Origin: Bdellovibrionaceae bacterium UBA1609
Lineage (GTDB): Bacteria; Bdellovibrionota; Bdellovibrionia; Bdellovibrionales; UBA1609
Reading direction: 5' to 3'
Assembly (NCBI GenBank): GCA_002321895.1
Contig: DCMZ01000017.1
Coordinates: 1-64,000 of the forward strand
DNA: 64,000 bases
Part shown: piece after piece, positions 26,061 to 34,962 of the stretch
Layout: each line of letters begins with the position of its first letter
Position numbering within the stretch: position 1 is the first letter of the stretch
The notes under the pieces: generated by a model
Told to the model about the DNA's origin: nothing
Database searches by the model: none
What the model saw: only the letters and a program-made list of their open reading frames with translations
Position numbers and translations under genes: made by a program

Positions 26061-26969
26061 CTATTGATCTGTTTTTAATCTAATCACCCGACCAATAGCT
26101 TCTGGCTGAATCTTGTAACGCTTTCCGCAAAACTCGCATTGAGCATCTATCGTCTCCCCAGAGGTTTGCATTTCCTTGAGTTCATCTAGAGGAAAAAGTT
26201 GTAAGGATGTTTCAAAGCGCTGTCTATTGCACTGGCAGCGAAACTCCGCCTCTGCCTCCATTTCCAATTCCTTTATATCAGGAAAACCATCAAAAAAAAT
26301 GTTAAGCAGTTGTTGAACATCTCCACCCGACTCTAAGTACTCACTGATAGACGGAGCGTTTTTAATATTCTTTTCTATTTGAGCAATGGAATCCTCTTCC
26401 GCATCGGGAAGCATTTCTATGTGGATGCCTCCCGCACCAGTGACCTTACCGTACTCATTTACACTCACTCCCAAGACCAATGCCGAAGGAATTTGGAAAG
26501 AGGCGGTTAAAAAGAAAGCCAAATCTTGGGCCACTTCACCAGATTGAATTTGCACCATCCCTTGTTGCGGTTCCGCAAACTTTTTAGACGTTCTCACAAC
26601 CGCTAATGTTCCATTGCCAATGGCTTTGGATACATTTAAAGGCTTACCAGAAACATAGGGCATCTGTAATTGTGGATGAGTACAAAACCCTCGCAAATGC
26701 CCTTGATGGTTTGATTCCGCAAATACTGTTCCCAAGGGGCCATCCCCCTGAAAGTGAACACTCAAACGGCCCTCTTCATCGTCGAGCATAATAGCCATCA
26801 GGCCAGCACCGATCATAGCTCGCCCCACAGCCATACTCGCCAGTGGGTAGCTATTCTGTAGAGATTGCATCTTTTCAACAGCCGCAGTGGCGTCCACAAA
26901 ACAGGCTCTAAATCCACCTTTCGGCGACATGAATTTTCTAAATTTTGATCGATTATCAGAAGTGGTCAT
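26061..26969 (-). CDS. hslO: Hsp33 redox-regulated chaperone
   Basis: 302 residues from ATG 26969, preceded by GAGGAG; the open frame extends to 27110 but the extra 47 residues are not Hsp33-like. The N-terminal holdase domain includes AVGRAMIGAGLMA and VHFQGDGPLGTVFAES. The C-terminal zinc site is CQC (RCQCNRQRF) and CEFC (QCEFCGKRY), i.e. CxC-x(n)-CxxC. Under oxidation the zinc is released and the chaperone becomes active. It is divergent from putA. Confidence 0.92.
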   Translation of the reverse strand: MTTSDNRSKFRKFMSPKGGFRACFVDATAAVEKMQSLQNSYPLASMAVGRAMIGAGLMAIMLDDEEGRLSVHFQGDGPLGTVFAESNHQGHLRGFCTHPQLQMPYVSGKPLNVSKAIGNGTLAVVRTSKKFAEPQQGMVQIQSGEVAQDLAFFLTASFQIPSALVLGVSVNEYGKVTGAGGIHIEMLPDAEEDSIAQIEKNIKNAPSISEYLESGGDVQQLLNIFFDGFPDIKELEMEAEAEFRCQCNRQRFETSLQLFPLDELKEMQTSGETIDAQCEFCGKRYKIQPEAIGRVIRLKTDQ

Positions 26970-27193
26970 GAACTCGAAATTCTCCTCATTGTGCCCTTTA
27001 ATAGGGCTCAGCAAAAAATCGAAATGCTGCAGCTTGCAAATAAGAGTTGGGCCAGCAATCTCCTTGCCTTTTTCTCGAATTAATCCCAATACTTCAACTG
27101 TTTTTTTCATTCTGGATGGGGGTCCCCTTGGAAGTCGAACCTAACACTACAAGATTAGGCTTTTTTCGAAAGGTCAATCCTGCTGAGGAAGAG

Positions 27194-30169
27194 ATGGAAG
27201 GCATGGTAAAGGCAAAAGAAGTTGATCAAGAAAACATAAAAAAATTTGGAAAAGAAATTTTCAGTTATGCGGAAAGTGCACCTGCAAAAGGTGGCTTTTT
27301 TAGGAAAGACTGGTGGTATGGCCGCATCATGGAATGGAGCATGCAAAACGAGGATTTCAAAACTCGCATGTTTCGATTTGTAGATGTCTTGCCCACCCTC
27401 ACCTCTCCCTCCGAAGTAACCAAACATATAAAAGAATATTTTAACGACTTACAAGGTGACGGTGTCGATATCGCTAAGGTGTTTAACCTTAGCGTTGGTG
27501 TAGGAGCATTAGCCCCGGGACTGATGGCAAAAGCCATTCGTAAGAATGTGCAACAAATGGCCAAAATGTTTATTACTGGCGAAGACCCAAAAAGCGCTTT
27601 ACCCATTTTAAAAAAACAACGGGATAACAACATCTGTTTTACCGTAGATTTGCTAGGTGAAGCCACGCTCTCTGAAAAGGAAGCACTAGACTACCACCAA
27701 CGGTACACTGAAATTATTAAATGGCTAAGTAAAGATGCTAAATCATGGGCCACCAAAGACCTTCTCGATTCAGATGCTCTAGGGGAAATCCCTAAAGTGA
27801 ACGTATCGGTTAAACTGACCAGTGTTTACTCCCAAGTGAATGAAAAAGATTGGGAAGGATCCGTTGAAACTCTTAAAGATCGATTACGATCTATATTCCG
27901 GCTCGCTATTGGCAAAGACGTATTTATAAATATCGATATGGAGTCCTTTCACCATAAGGACATGACATTTGAGGTGTTCAAACAACTCCTTCTTGAAGAG
28001 GAGTTTAAGTCTTACCCGCATTTCGGAATTGTGCTTCAAGCCTACCTTCGAGATTCCTATGCCGATCTCCAAGAGCTCATAGCCTTTGCCGATCACAGAG
28101 GCACCCCTTTTAGTGTTCGTTTAGTAAAAGGAGCTTATTGGGACTACGAGAATATTGTGACCAGCCAAAAGGATTGGCCCATACCGGTGTACACCAACAA
28201 ACAAGAGTCGGATGCCAACTATGAACAATGTGCTAAGCTGCTATTAGATCACTTTCCAAAAATAAAAGTGGCCTTGGCCTCTCACAATGTGCGGTCTTTG
28301 GCGGCCAGCGCCTGTTACGCCGAACATATTGGACTTCCTAAGAATGCCTTTGAAATACAGATGCTGTACGGCATGGCCGACGAACTTAAATCCGCCTTTG
28401 TTAAAAAAGGATACAGAGTTAGAGAATATGCAACCGTTGGAGATCTTATCCCCGGGATGGCCTATTTGGTACGTCGGCTTTTAGAAAACACATCCAATGA
28501 ATCCTTTTTGCGTTCTAAATTTGTAGAGGGTGCTGAATTGGAAAAGTTAATGACGGATCCTGCCGTTAATTTATCTGTCACAACTCCAGAGCATAACATT
28601 GAAAAGGACTTCCATAATGAAGCTCCCCTAGACTTTACTGAGTCCGAGCCTCGCACGAAGATGCAAAATGCCCTTATTGAATGGAAGAAAAAACTAGGAC
28701 AAACCTATCCGCTCTATATTCAAAATAAACCTATCACTACGGACAAAACCTTACCCAGGGAAAACCCGTCTAAAAAAGATGAAATCGTGGGTCAGGTATG
28801 TCTAGCCGGGTACGTTGAATCGGAACAGGCTCTAGAAGCAGCGAAAGAGGCTTTCCCTGCCTGGAAAGCCACCCCCCCGGAACAAAGAGCTGAATTGGTA
28901 GATCGATTGGCCGATTTAATCTTACGGGATCGCTATGAACTTTGTGCACTGGAAGTATTAGAAGTGGGGAAAACTTGGTCCGAGGCGGATGGTGACATCA
29001 TTGAAGCCATCGATTTTTGTCGTTACTACGCCAAAGAAATGCGCCTTCTCGCTCAGCCTCAACGAATCGGAAAAGTCCTCGGTGAAACCAGTCATTATGT
29101 TTACGATCCAAGAGGCGTTTCGTTAGTCATTGCTCCATGGAATTTCCCTCTCGCTATTTTAACAGGAATGGTAAGTGCTTCATTGGTTACTGGTAACACC
29201 GTGATCATGAAACCTGCCGAACAGAGCTCCATTGTCGCCCACGAGCTCATGAAATTAATTATGGAAGCGGGCTTCCCCGCGGGCACAGTTCAATACCTTC
29301 CGGGTTTGGGAGAGGAAGTGGGCGAATTTTTATCGAATCATAAAGATGTGGACCTGATCGCCTTTACTGGCTCAAAGCAAGTGGGACTTAAAATCATTGA
29401 AAAATCGGGTAAAGTTCACACGGGCCAGAAAAATGTGAAACGCTGTATTGTTGAAATGGGTGGGAAAAATGCGCTCATCATCGATAACGATGCCGACCTC
29501 GATGAAGCCGTCGCATCCACTGTGTACTCTGCTTTCGGGTTTCAAGGTCAGAAATGTTCTGCCTGTTCTAGAGTGATTGTTCTGGAAGAGGTTTATGACA
29601 TGTTTGTAGACCGACTGGTTGAAGCTACAAAAAGTATAAAGCAATCTTCCTCTGAAAACCCCTCGGCTTATCTTGGACCTGTTGTGGATCAAACCTCAAT
29701 GGATAAGATACTCCACTATGTGGAACGGGCACGTAGCTATGCCAAAGTGGCTTATCAAGGCAATCGGATAGAAGGTGGGTACTTTGTTCCACCAACCATT
29801 GTGGTGGATGTAAAACCCAACGATGAAATTGCTCAAACGGAACTTTTTGGCCCCGTGCTTTCGGTAATCAAAGTGAAAGATATCGATGAGGCCATCGCCG
29901 TCGCCAACAACACCGAATATGGCCTCACAGGTGGTCTCTTTTCTCGAAGCCCTGGAAATATAGAACAGGTTAAAAATCGGTTAGAAGTGGGTAACCTCTA
30001 TATTAATCGATCGATCACCGGCGCTATTGTGGATCGCCACCCCTTTGGTGGTTTTAAGATGTCAGGTGTAGGAAGTAAAACCGGTGGACCTGATTATCTA
30101 AAACAATTTTTAGAACCGCGAGTGATAACTGAAAACACCATGCGTAGAGGGTTTGCTCCCGCAGAGTAA
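27194..30169 (+). CDS. putA: Bifunctional proline dehydrogenase / P5C dehydrogenase (PutA)
   Basis: 991 residues from ATG 27194 (GAGGAAG upstream; 27203 is an alternative, and the frame extends to 27047 without homology). The N-terminal half is FAD-dependent proline dehydrogenase (VSVKLTSVYSQ, LVKGAYWDYE, ALASHNVRSLA, EIQMLYGMADELK). The C-terminal half is an aldehyde dehydrogenase: APWNFPLAI, FTGSKQVG, catalytic Glu in VEMGGKN (~753) and catalytic Cys in GQKCSACSR (~787). It converts proline to glutamate in two steps. There is no N-terminal ribbon-helix-helix repressor domain as in E. coli PutA. Confidence 0.92.
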   Translation: MEGMVKAKEVDQENIKKFGKEIFSYAESAPAKGGFFRKDWWYGRIMEWSMQNEDFKTRMFRFVDVLPTLTSPSEVTKHIKEYFNDLQGDGVDIAKVFNLSVGVGALAPGLMAKAIRKNVQQMAKMFITGEDPKSALPILKKQRDNNICFTVDLLGEATLSEKEALDYHQRYTEIIKWLSKDAKSWATKDLLDSDALGEIPKVNVSVKLTSVYSQVNEKDWEGSVETLKDRLRSIFRLAIGKDVFINIDMESFHHKDMTFEVFKQLLLEEEFKSYPHFGIVLQAYLRDSYADLQELIAFADHRGTPFSVRLVKGAYWDYENIVTSQKDWPIPVYTNKQESDANYEQCAKLLLDHFPKIKVALASHNVRSLAASACYAEHIGLPKNAFEIQMLYGMADELKSAFVKKGYRVREYATVGDLIPGMAYLVRRLLENTSNESFLRSKFVEGAELEKLMTDPAVNLSVTTPEHNIEKDFHNEAPLDFTESEPRTKMQNALIEWKKKLGQTYPLYIQNKPITTDKTLPRENPSKKDEIVGQVCLAGYVESEQALEAAKEAFPAWKATPPEQRAELVDRLADLILRDRYELCALEVLEVGKTWSEADGDIIEAIDFCRYYAKEMRLLAQPQRIGKVLGETSHYVYDPRGVSLVIAPWNFPLAILTGMVSASLVTGNTVIMKPAEQSSIVAHELMKLIMEAGFPAGTVQYLPGLGEEVGEFLSNHKDVDLIAFTGSKQVGLKIIEKSGKVHTGQKNVKRCIVEMGGKNALIIDNDADLDEAVASTVYSAFGFQGQKCSACSRVIVLEEVYDMFVDRLVEATKSIKQSSSENPSAYLGPVVDQTSMDKILHYVERARSYAKVAYQGNRIEGGYFVPPTIVVDVKPNDEIAQTELFGPVLSVIKVKDIDEAIAVANNTEYGLTGGLFSRSPGNIEQVKNRLEVGNLYINRSITGAIVDRHPFGGFKMSGVGSKTGGPDYLKQFLEPRVITENTMRRGFAPAE

Positions 30170-30222
30170 TTTTAAACTATATACATTAATGCAAATAACA
30201 GACTCCAGCAGAAGAGGAATAA

Positions 30223-31074
30223 ATGGACAGTGATTTTCTAAAAGACAACGAACTCATCGCTAATCAACTTAAGGAATTTGCGGATAAGGCGATGGATTAT
30301 GCCCCTAAATTAGCCTTAGCTATAATTAGTCTGCTGTTGGGATTATGGTTCATCAGCCTCCTTGGCCGATCTTTTGGAAAGTTATTGAGTAAACGCAATG
30401 TGGATCCTTCTCTAGGCCACTTTTTGGTTAGTTTAAGTACCATTACATTAAAAATAGCTTTAGCTATTGCAGTGATAGAGATGGTTGGCATTAAAACCAC
30501 ATCTTTCGTTGCCGTACTTGGTGCTGCAGGTTTGGCTGTTGGCTTAGCACTACAAGGATCCCTATCCAACTTTGCGGGTGGGGTACTTATTTTATTGTTC
30601 CGCCCATTCAAAACCGGTGACTACATTTTAGCCCAAGGAGAAGAAGGCACCGTACAAAAAATAGATATTTTTAACACCTGGGTGAACAAGCTGGATAACC
30701 GCAGAGTGATCCTACCGAATGGTCCTCTTGCTTCAGGCGTTATCGTGAACGTTACGGCTGAGGATGTTCGACGAGTGGATATTCCCATTGGCATTTCCTA
30801 TACTTCTAACATTGATAAGACTCGAGAAGTTTTGTTGAATCTTGCCAAAGAAGATGAGCGCATTCTACCCGACCCCACACCCATTGTTAAAATGGTTGCA
30901 ATGGCCGATAGCTCTGTGAATTTTACTTTTCGAGTTTGGGTCAAGACCCCGGACTATTGGGAAGTCTTTTGGGACCTCACTGAAAAAGCGAAGAAAGCTT
31001 TCGACAAAAATGGTATTGAAATCCCATTTCCTCAAAGAGATGTACATCTTTATAATCATCAGCCAAAGGCTTAA
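30223..31074 (+). CDS. mscS: Small-conductance mechanosensitive channel (MscS)
   Basis: 283 residues. Three N-terminal helices, the third being the Gly/Ala-rich pore helix (FVAVLGAAGLAVGLALQGSL SNFAGG region), followed by the cytoplasmic beta domain (FRPFKTGDYI, then VILPNGPLASGVIVNVT) and the C-terminal vestibule. Length is typical for the E. coli type. It opens at high membrane tension to release solutes. It follows putA by 53 bases, possibly in one transcript. Confidence 0.9.
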   Translation: MDSDFLKDNELIANQLKEFADKAMDYAPKLALAIISLLLGLWFISLLGRSFGKLLSKRNVDPSLGHFLVSLSTITLKIALAIAVIEMVGIKTTSFVAVLGAAGLAVGLALQGSLSNFAGGVLILLFRPFKTGDYILAQGEEGTVQKIDIFNTWVNKLDNRRVILPNGPLASGVIVNVTAEDVRRVDIPIGISYTSNIDKTREVLLNLAKEDERILPDPTPIVKMVAMADSSVNFTFRVWVKTPDYWEVFWDLTEKAKKAFDKNGIEIPFPQRDVHLYNHQPKA

Positions 31075-31086
31075 AAAGAGGTTTCT

Positions 31087-32091
31087 CTATACTTTGATTT
31101 GTCGGGAAATAAAACCACGATGATTGGCTTTAAAAGTTTGGCCTAAAAAGAATTTCTTATAGGCCAAAACGCCAAGCGCCATTAAGGCTCCAGCAAAAGT
31201 TCCGCCGATGTGAGCGGTGTAAGCCACCGCTCCTACAATTGCTTCGGACTCACTGAGCACGCCTGCCATATCGGTGACGAGCCATCCAACGAAGGCAATC
31301 CAAGCCGGTAGATGAACAAACCCACAGTAGCCTCTCACAGGCACTACAAGCCAGTAAATGTATTTAATAGGACGTGTCCATAGATACACGCACAAGAACG
31401 CCATAATTCCACTGAAAGCAGCGCTAGCACCGACAAGTGGGATTGTTGAAACACCACTCCAAAGAATGAACACTCCCGCTCCGACGAAGCCGGACCCTAA
31501 ATACACGGCCAAAAAAGTTAAACTTCCACAAAGTCTCTCGAGGAACGCACCAAAGAACATGATAAAGAGCATATTCACTAAAAAGTGCATAAAGTCGCCA
31601 TGAACAAATTGATAGGTAAGCCACGTGGCCGGACCTGAGTTTCCATGACTGACACCAAGTAGTTGGCTGGGATGTTCATATTGCGAATTGATGATGGTTT
31701 GAAACTTGCCCTGCCAATAGTCAAAAGCCACAGGATCCTTATAACTCATAAAGTGCGAACCAGTGCTTACAAAGTCTGGATCTTTAAGAGCAATCCCCGC
31801 CATGAGGTATGCACTTTGCCGTGACCCACTCTTCACCTGCTCGGCTAATTCTAACGTGAATTCATCGTAAAAGTTTTTATTGTTTGAAACAAAGTCCGCA
31901 TAAATCTGACCTTGCATCTTCATTAAAGTGGTGTTGCTCATTTGCATGCGCCACTCGGCTTCCAGCCGGTTGTTGATCTCGTAGCTGGAAAGGTAAATCA
32001 GCAAGTTCACTAAAATAATCATCCAAGTGATAGGAGCTTTAGCAAATGAACGAAATCCGTTAAGATAAGGTATAAGAAACGGAAATATCAT
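31087..32091 (-). CDS. Rhomboid-family intramembrane serine protease
   Basis: 334 residues with about seven membrane segments. Catalytic Ser 223 is in PLVGASAAFSG and His 294 in YTAHIGGTFAGALMALG, the rhomboid dyad; the loop motif HGDFMHFLVNMLF also fits. The usual GASGA is GASAA here. An insert of ~110 residues between the first and second helices is soluble. Its start overlaps the stop of the upstream RDD gene (ATGA), so they are co-translated. Confidence 0.85.
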   Translation of the reverse strand: MIFPFLIPYLNGFRSFAKAPITWMIILVNLLIYLSSYEINNRLEAEWRMQMSNTTLMKMQGQIYADFVSNNKNFYDEFTLELAEQVKSGSRQSAYLMAGIALKDPDFVSTGSHFMSYKDPVAFDYWQGKFQTIINSQYEHPSQLLGVSHGNSGPATWLTYQFVHGDFMHFLVNMLFIMFFGAFLERLCGSLTFLAVYLGSGFVGAGVFILWSGVSTIPLVGASAAFSGIMAFLCVYLWTRPIKYIYWLVVPVRGYCGFVHLPAWIAFVGWLVTDMAGVLSESEAIVGAVAYTAHIGGTFAGALMALGVLAYKKFFLGQTFKANHRGFISRQIKV

Positions 32092-34112
32092 AGACGCCGC
32101 CCCTGCTTAAATTTTTTATTGAGCAGACCTGAAACTCTTTGAAACTCACTGGTGGTAGCTAACTGTCTTCCAGCAAGAGGTTCTCTTTGCTTCATCTTAA
32201 GTACCTCAAAGGCCCGCATTTGCCGTCCAGCTCTATAATTGGCGATAACTAAATTTTGCATTAAATTGTTTGATATTGATGGCTGGTAGGCCAACAGTCG
32301 GTCGCCCAATTTTGCAGCCAACTCATAAGCCCCTGCCCGCTGGTAATTCTCAACAAGTTTTTCTCCAGTACGCTGCCAACCCAATGAATTTTCAGTGGTT
32401 CTCCAAGCGCTTAGTAGAATCTTTTGAATCTCGGGACGATCTTCTATCACTTGAGAAAGTCTAAACATAGCTTCGTCACGAAATACCTTGGATGTTCTTC
32501 CTGATCGAACAAATTGCAATAGCATATTTTGGTACTCTCTCTGGTCACCTTTAACTCTATACCTTTCGATGACAGCCAAAGACTTAGCCTCATCCAAGTA
32601 AGAGCCACGAACAAGATCCATGTACTCCAGGTCTTCACCTTGTTTGCATTCAAAGTTTTTAATATGAGCTAGAGCCACAGTTGGATCCAATAGAACTCGT
32701 TTTTCTTTTTCAATAACCCGACTCATAGATTGGCAAGCAGAGCCTGTGGCATAGCGACAGCTTCTTGCTAATTGCTCAGAACACATCCAACTTGCAAATC
32801 GTACGACATCGTCATTGGACTGATCATAGGGCACACCATTATCGCCTGGCGCGGATCCCATTTGCGAAATGAGTTGTAAAGCCTTATCAGTAAACTTTTC
32901 TGAGATTTTATATTGATGAAGACCCCAATAGGACTTTGCACGAAGACCACTGAAATGAGCATCTAGTTGAGGGTACCCATCTAACTGCTCTAAAAATTGA
33001 TCGGATGTGGCAAAGTCACTTTTCGTAAGACTTTGCGAAAGAGCCCAAATCTTCAAATAGGATTGTGTTCCATCGGACTGCAAAAGATCCTTATTGAGTT
33101 GAGCCCAGTTCTCTGGAGTTGGATTATCTATTACTTGGGTCAATTGGCAAACTTTAGATTTAGGGCTTTGTTTACAAACCCTATTTAAATAGAGATCCGA
33201 AATTTCTGGCTCATTAGAGTGAATCAAAGATTTGGCAAAATAGATGGCAGACTTATTACTGCCCTCTTTAAGAGCTTCTTCCGACTCCACTTCTAAACAG
33301 TCGGCATCGATTCTTCGTCCTGCAAACAAAGTCATGGCAACCTGTAATCGGCTGGCCTTTACATTGTTTTTATTATCGTTCCACATCTGCCATGCTTCAG
33401 TGACTTGATCGCAGTACACGGTTTCAGCCAGATCAGTATCCGCTCCTGGCTCACGATTTTCAGCCAAATATTCCGAGCTCACTTTAAGAAAAGGAACCAA
33501 AGCTCCCATAGCAAATATCAAAATAAATATAAAATACATGCCTTTGGCAAAAGACAACTCTACGGGATGAGGTAAATGGGTTTCTTCATCAGTACTCACA
33601 ACTAGGGTATTACATACTCTGTCGTGTAAAGGTCTTCGTGAAAAATGATTAAAAATAGCGAGATGGGGAAGAAAAAAGAACAGTGTTTCAAAGGACCATA
33701 TTATGGTTCTTAAAATCATCACTAGAGGATGCACTTCTTTAGAGGGATCAATATGTACCACTTTAACTTTGAAAAGTTGTCTACCTGGTGTAGCTCCTTT
33801 CCAAACCAAAAAAAAGATTTGGTAAAAAAACACTAGAATCCCAATCCCAATCCCCATAAAGGCAAATAGAGCTAAAAGCTCACCTTGCTTATCCAAGTAA
33901 GCCAACTCAGTCATTTTGCTTTTGATAGGTGCTGAGAAAAGAAGTATCACCGGACCCAATATAATAAGATGGTCGACCATAAATGCAGCCACCCGATCAA
34001 ACGGATTGGCCAAGTTAGTTTGCAAACTTAACGTGTCCTTAAAATCTTGCGCTTCTGCGCTAGAATCCTTGCCTGGAGCCGGTTTTACCGTCGGGTCGTT
34101 ACTGTCCACCAT
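32088..34112 (-). CDS. RDD-domain membrane protein with helical-repeat C-terminus
   Basis: 674 residues. After a polar N-terminus, NPFDRVAAFMVDHLIILGPV begins an RDD domain with about three membrane helices (WKGATPGRQLFKVKVV is characteristic), to ~residue 160. A fourth hydrophobic helix near 190-208 leads into a long soluble region (~220-670) of helical, TPR-like repeats with scattered Cys. The last codons overlap the rhomboid gene, suggesting a functional link, possibly as its adaptor or substrate. Confidence 0.75.
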   Translation of the reverse strand: MVDSNDPTVKPAPGKDSSAEAQDFKDTLSLQTNLANPFDRVAAFMVDHLIILGPVILLFSAPIKSKMTELAYLDKQGELLALFAFMGIGIGILVFFYQIFFLVWKGATPGRQLFKVKVVHIDPSKEVHPLVMILRTIIWSFETLFFFLPHLAIFNHFSRRPLHDRVCNTLVVSTDEETHLPHPVELSFAKGMYFIFILIFAMGALVPFLKVSSEYLAENREPGADTDLAETVYCDQVTEAWQMWNDNKNNVKASRLQVAMTLFAGRRIDADCLEVESEEALKEGSNKSAIYFAKSLIHSNEPEISDLYLNRVCKQSPKSKVCQLTQVIDNPTPENWAQLNKDLLQSDGTQSYLKIWALSQSLTKSDFATSDQFLEQLDGYPQLDAHFSGLRAKSYWGLHQYKISEKFTDKALQLISQMGSAPGDNGVPYDQSNDDVVRFASWMCSEQLARSCRYATGSACQSMSRVIEKEKRVLLDPTVALAHIKNFECKQGEDLEYMDLVRGSYLDEAKSLAVIERYRVKGDQREYQNMLLQFVRSGRTSKVFRDEAMFRLSQVIEDRPEIQKILLSAWRTTENSLGWQRTGEKLVENYQRAGAYELAAKLGDRLLAYQPSISNNLMQNLVIANYRAGRQMRAFEVLKMKQREPLAGRQLATTSEFQRVSGLLNKKFKQGRRL

Positions 34113-34200
34113 AAAAGGCTTATCGGTAGGATAAGCCTTGAACTTGGGTGAAATTTAAGAATTACAGGGCCAGTTATAGCCCTAATGGAATTTTAGATGA

Positions 34201-34854
34201 TTAGAGTTCCGTAGGGATCACTTTTAGCTTTAATAAGCGCCCATAGCGATCTAAATCGAATTTCACTTTCGCAACATTTCTACCGTTATCGACCAATGTG
34301 TAGACTGGACTATCGTTGGTGTAGTCGGACGAAGGCTCTAAAGATTCAAACTGAGGCATAAGACTTTTGTAGGTCATTAAAAACTGCTTACTGTCGCCTA
34401 GAACTTTAGGACGCATCTTTTTATTGGGGTCTAAGGTGGTAAATTCAATCTCACTGAGAACACGATTATCATTCTGAAAGCGAATGGCGTACTTGCCCTG
34501 AAGCTCTTCAAAGCGCAGCTTATCTTCGATACTTGGCTTTTTACCAATGCTCGCCACGTCTCGAACCTGCAAGCCAGATAAGCGTTTCGCTAATTTATGC
34601 TCCCACTCGGTGTTTCTATCAGTGGAAACCGCTGCCGGCATCCTTCCGGACTGAATTTGGTTTTCATTTTTACTGAATAAATTTGAATTCGCAAAAGTCA
34701 TAACAAAAAGAATAGAAGCGATGGAAGCTGTCAGTGCCACTTTTCTTTGCTCAAGATCAAATCTAGAAAGACGAGAGTTCTGCAAAACTCGCATGCTTTT
34801 AAATTTTGGAAATTGAATTATATTGTTGTTCTTTTCGTCGCTATTTCGTTTCAT
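34201..34854 (-). CDS. Single-pass membrane-anchored protein of unknown function
   Basis: 217 residues from ATG 34854, with GGGAGG 8 bases upstream; a GTG at 34872 would contain that site. Cytoplasmic basic N-terminus of ~45 residues, one helix (VALTASIASILFVMTFA), then a soluble domain outside. It precedes the RDD gene by 88 bases. No family was recognised. Confidence 0.65.
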   Translation of the reverse strand: MKRNSDEKNNNIIQFPKFKSMRVLQNSRLSRFDLEQRKVALTASIASILFVMTFANSNLFSKNENQIQSGRMPAAVSTDRNTEWEHKLAKRLSGLQVRDVASIGKKPSIEDKLRFEELQGKYAIRFQNDNRVLSEIEFTTLDPNKKMRPKVLGDSKQFLMTYKSLMPQFESLEPSSDYTNDSPVYTLVDNGRNVAKVKFDLDRYGRLLKLKVIPTEL

Positions 34855-34898
34855 TTTCACGCCTCCCAGCACCTTTTACTATTGCAGTGTTGGTGCCA

Positions 34899-34920
34899 AC
34901 CCACCGAGAATGTGGTGGGT
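34899..34920. terminator. Hairpin downstream of the Cys-rich secreted protein
   Basis: ACCCACC / GGTGGGT with an 8-base loop. It lies between the end of 34963-37443 and the start of the next minus-strand gene. It lacks a good T run, so its role as terminator is uncertain. Confidence 0.4.
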
Positions 34921-34962
34921 TTGAGTGACTAGAAATTTGACAGCTGTTGACGGAACAACGGC

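Noticed and set aside
26970..27110. N-terminal extension of Hsp33
   Set aside because: Hsp33 begins near MTTSDNRSKFRKF with GAGGAG upstream; the extension is not family-like.
27047..27193. N-terminal extension of PutA
   Set aside because: The extra residues run into the divergent Hsp33 upstream region and resemble no PutA N-terminus; a ribosome site precedes 27194.
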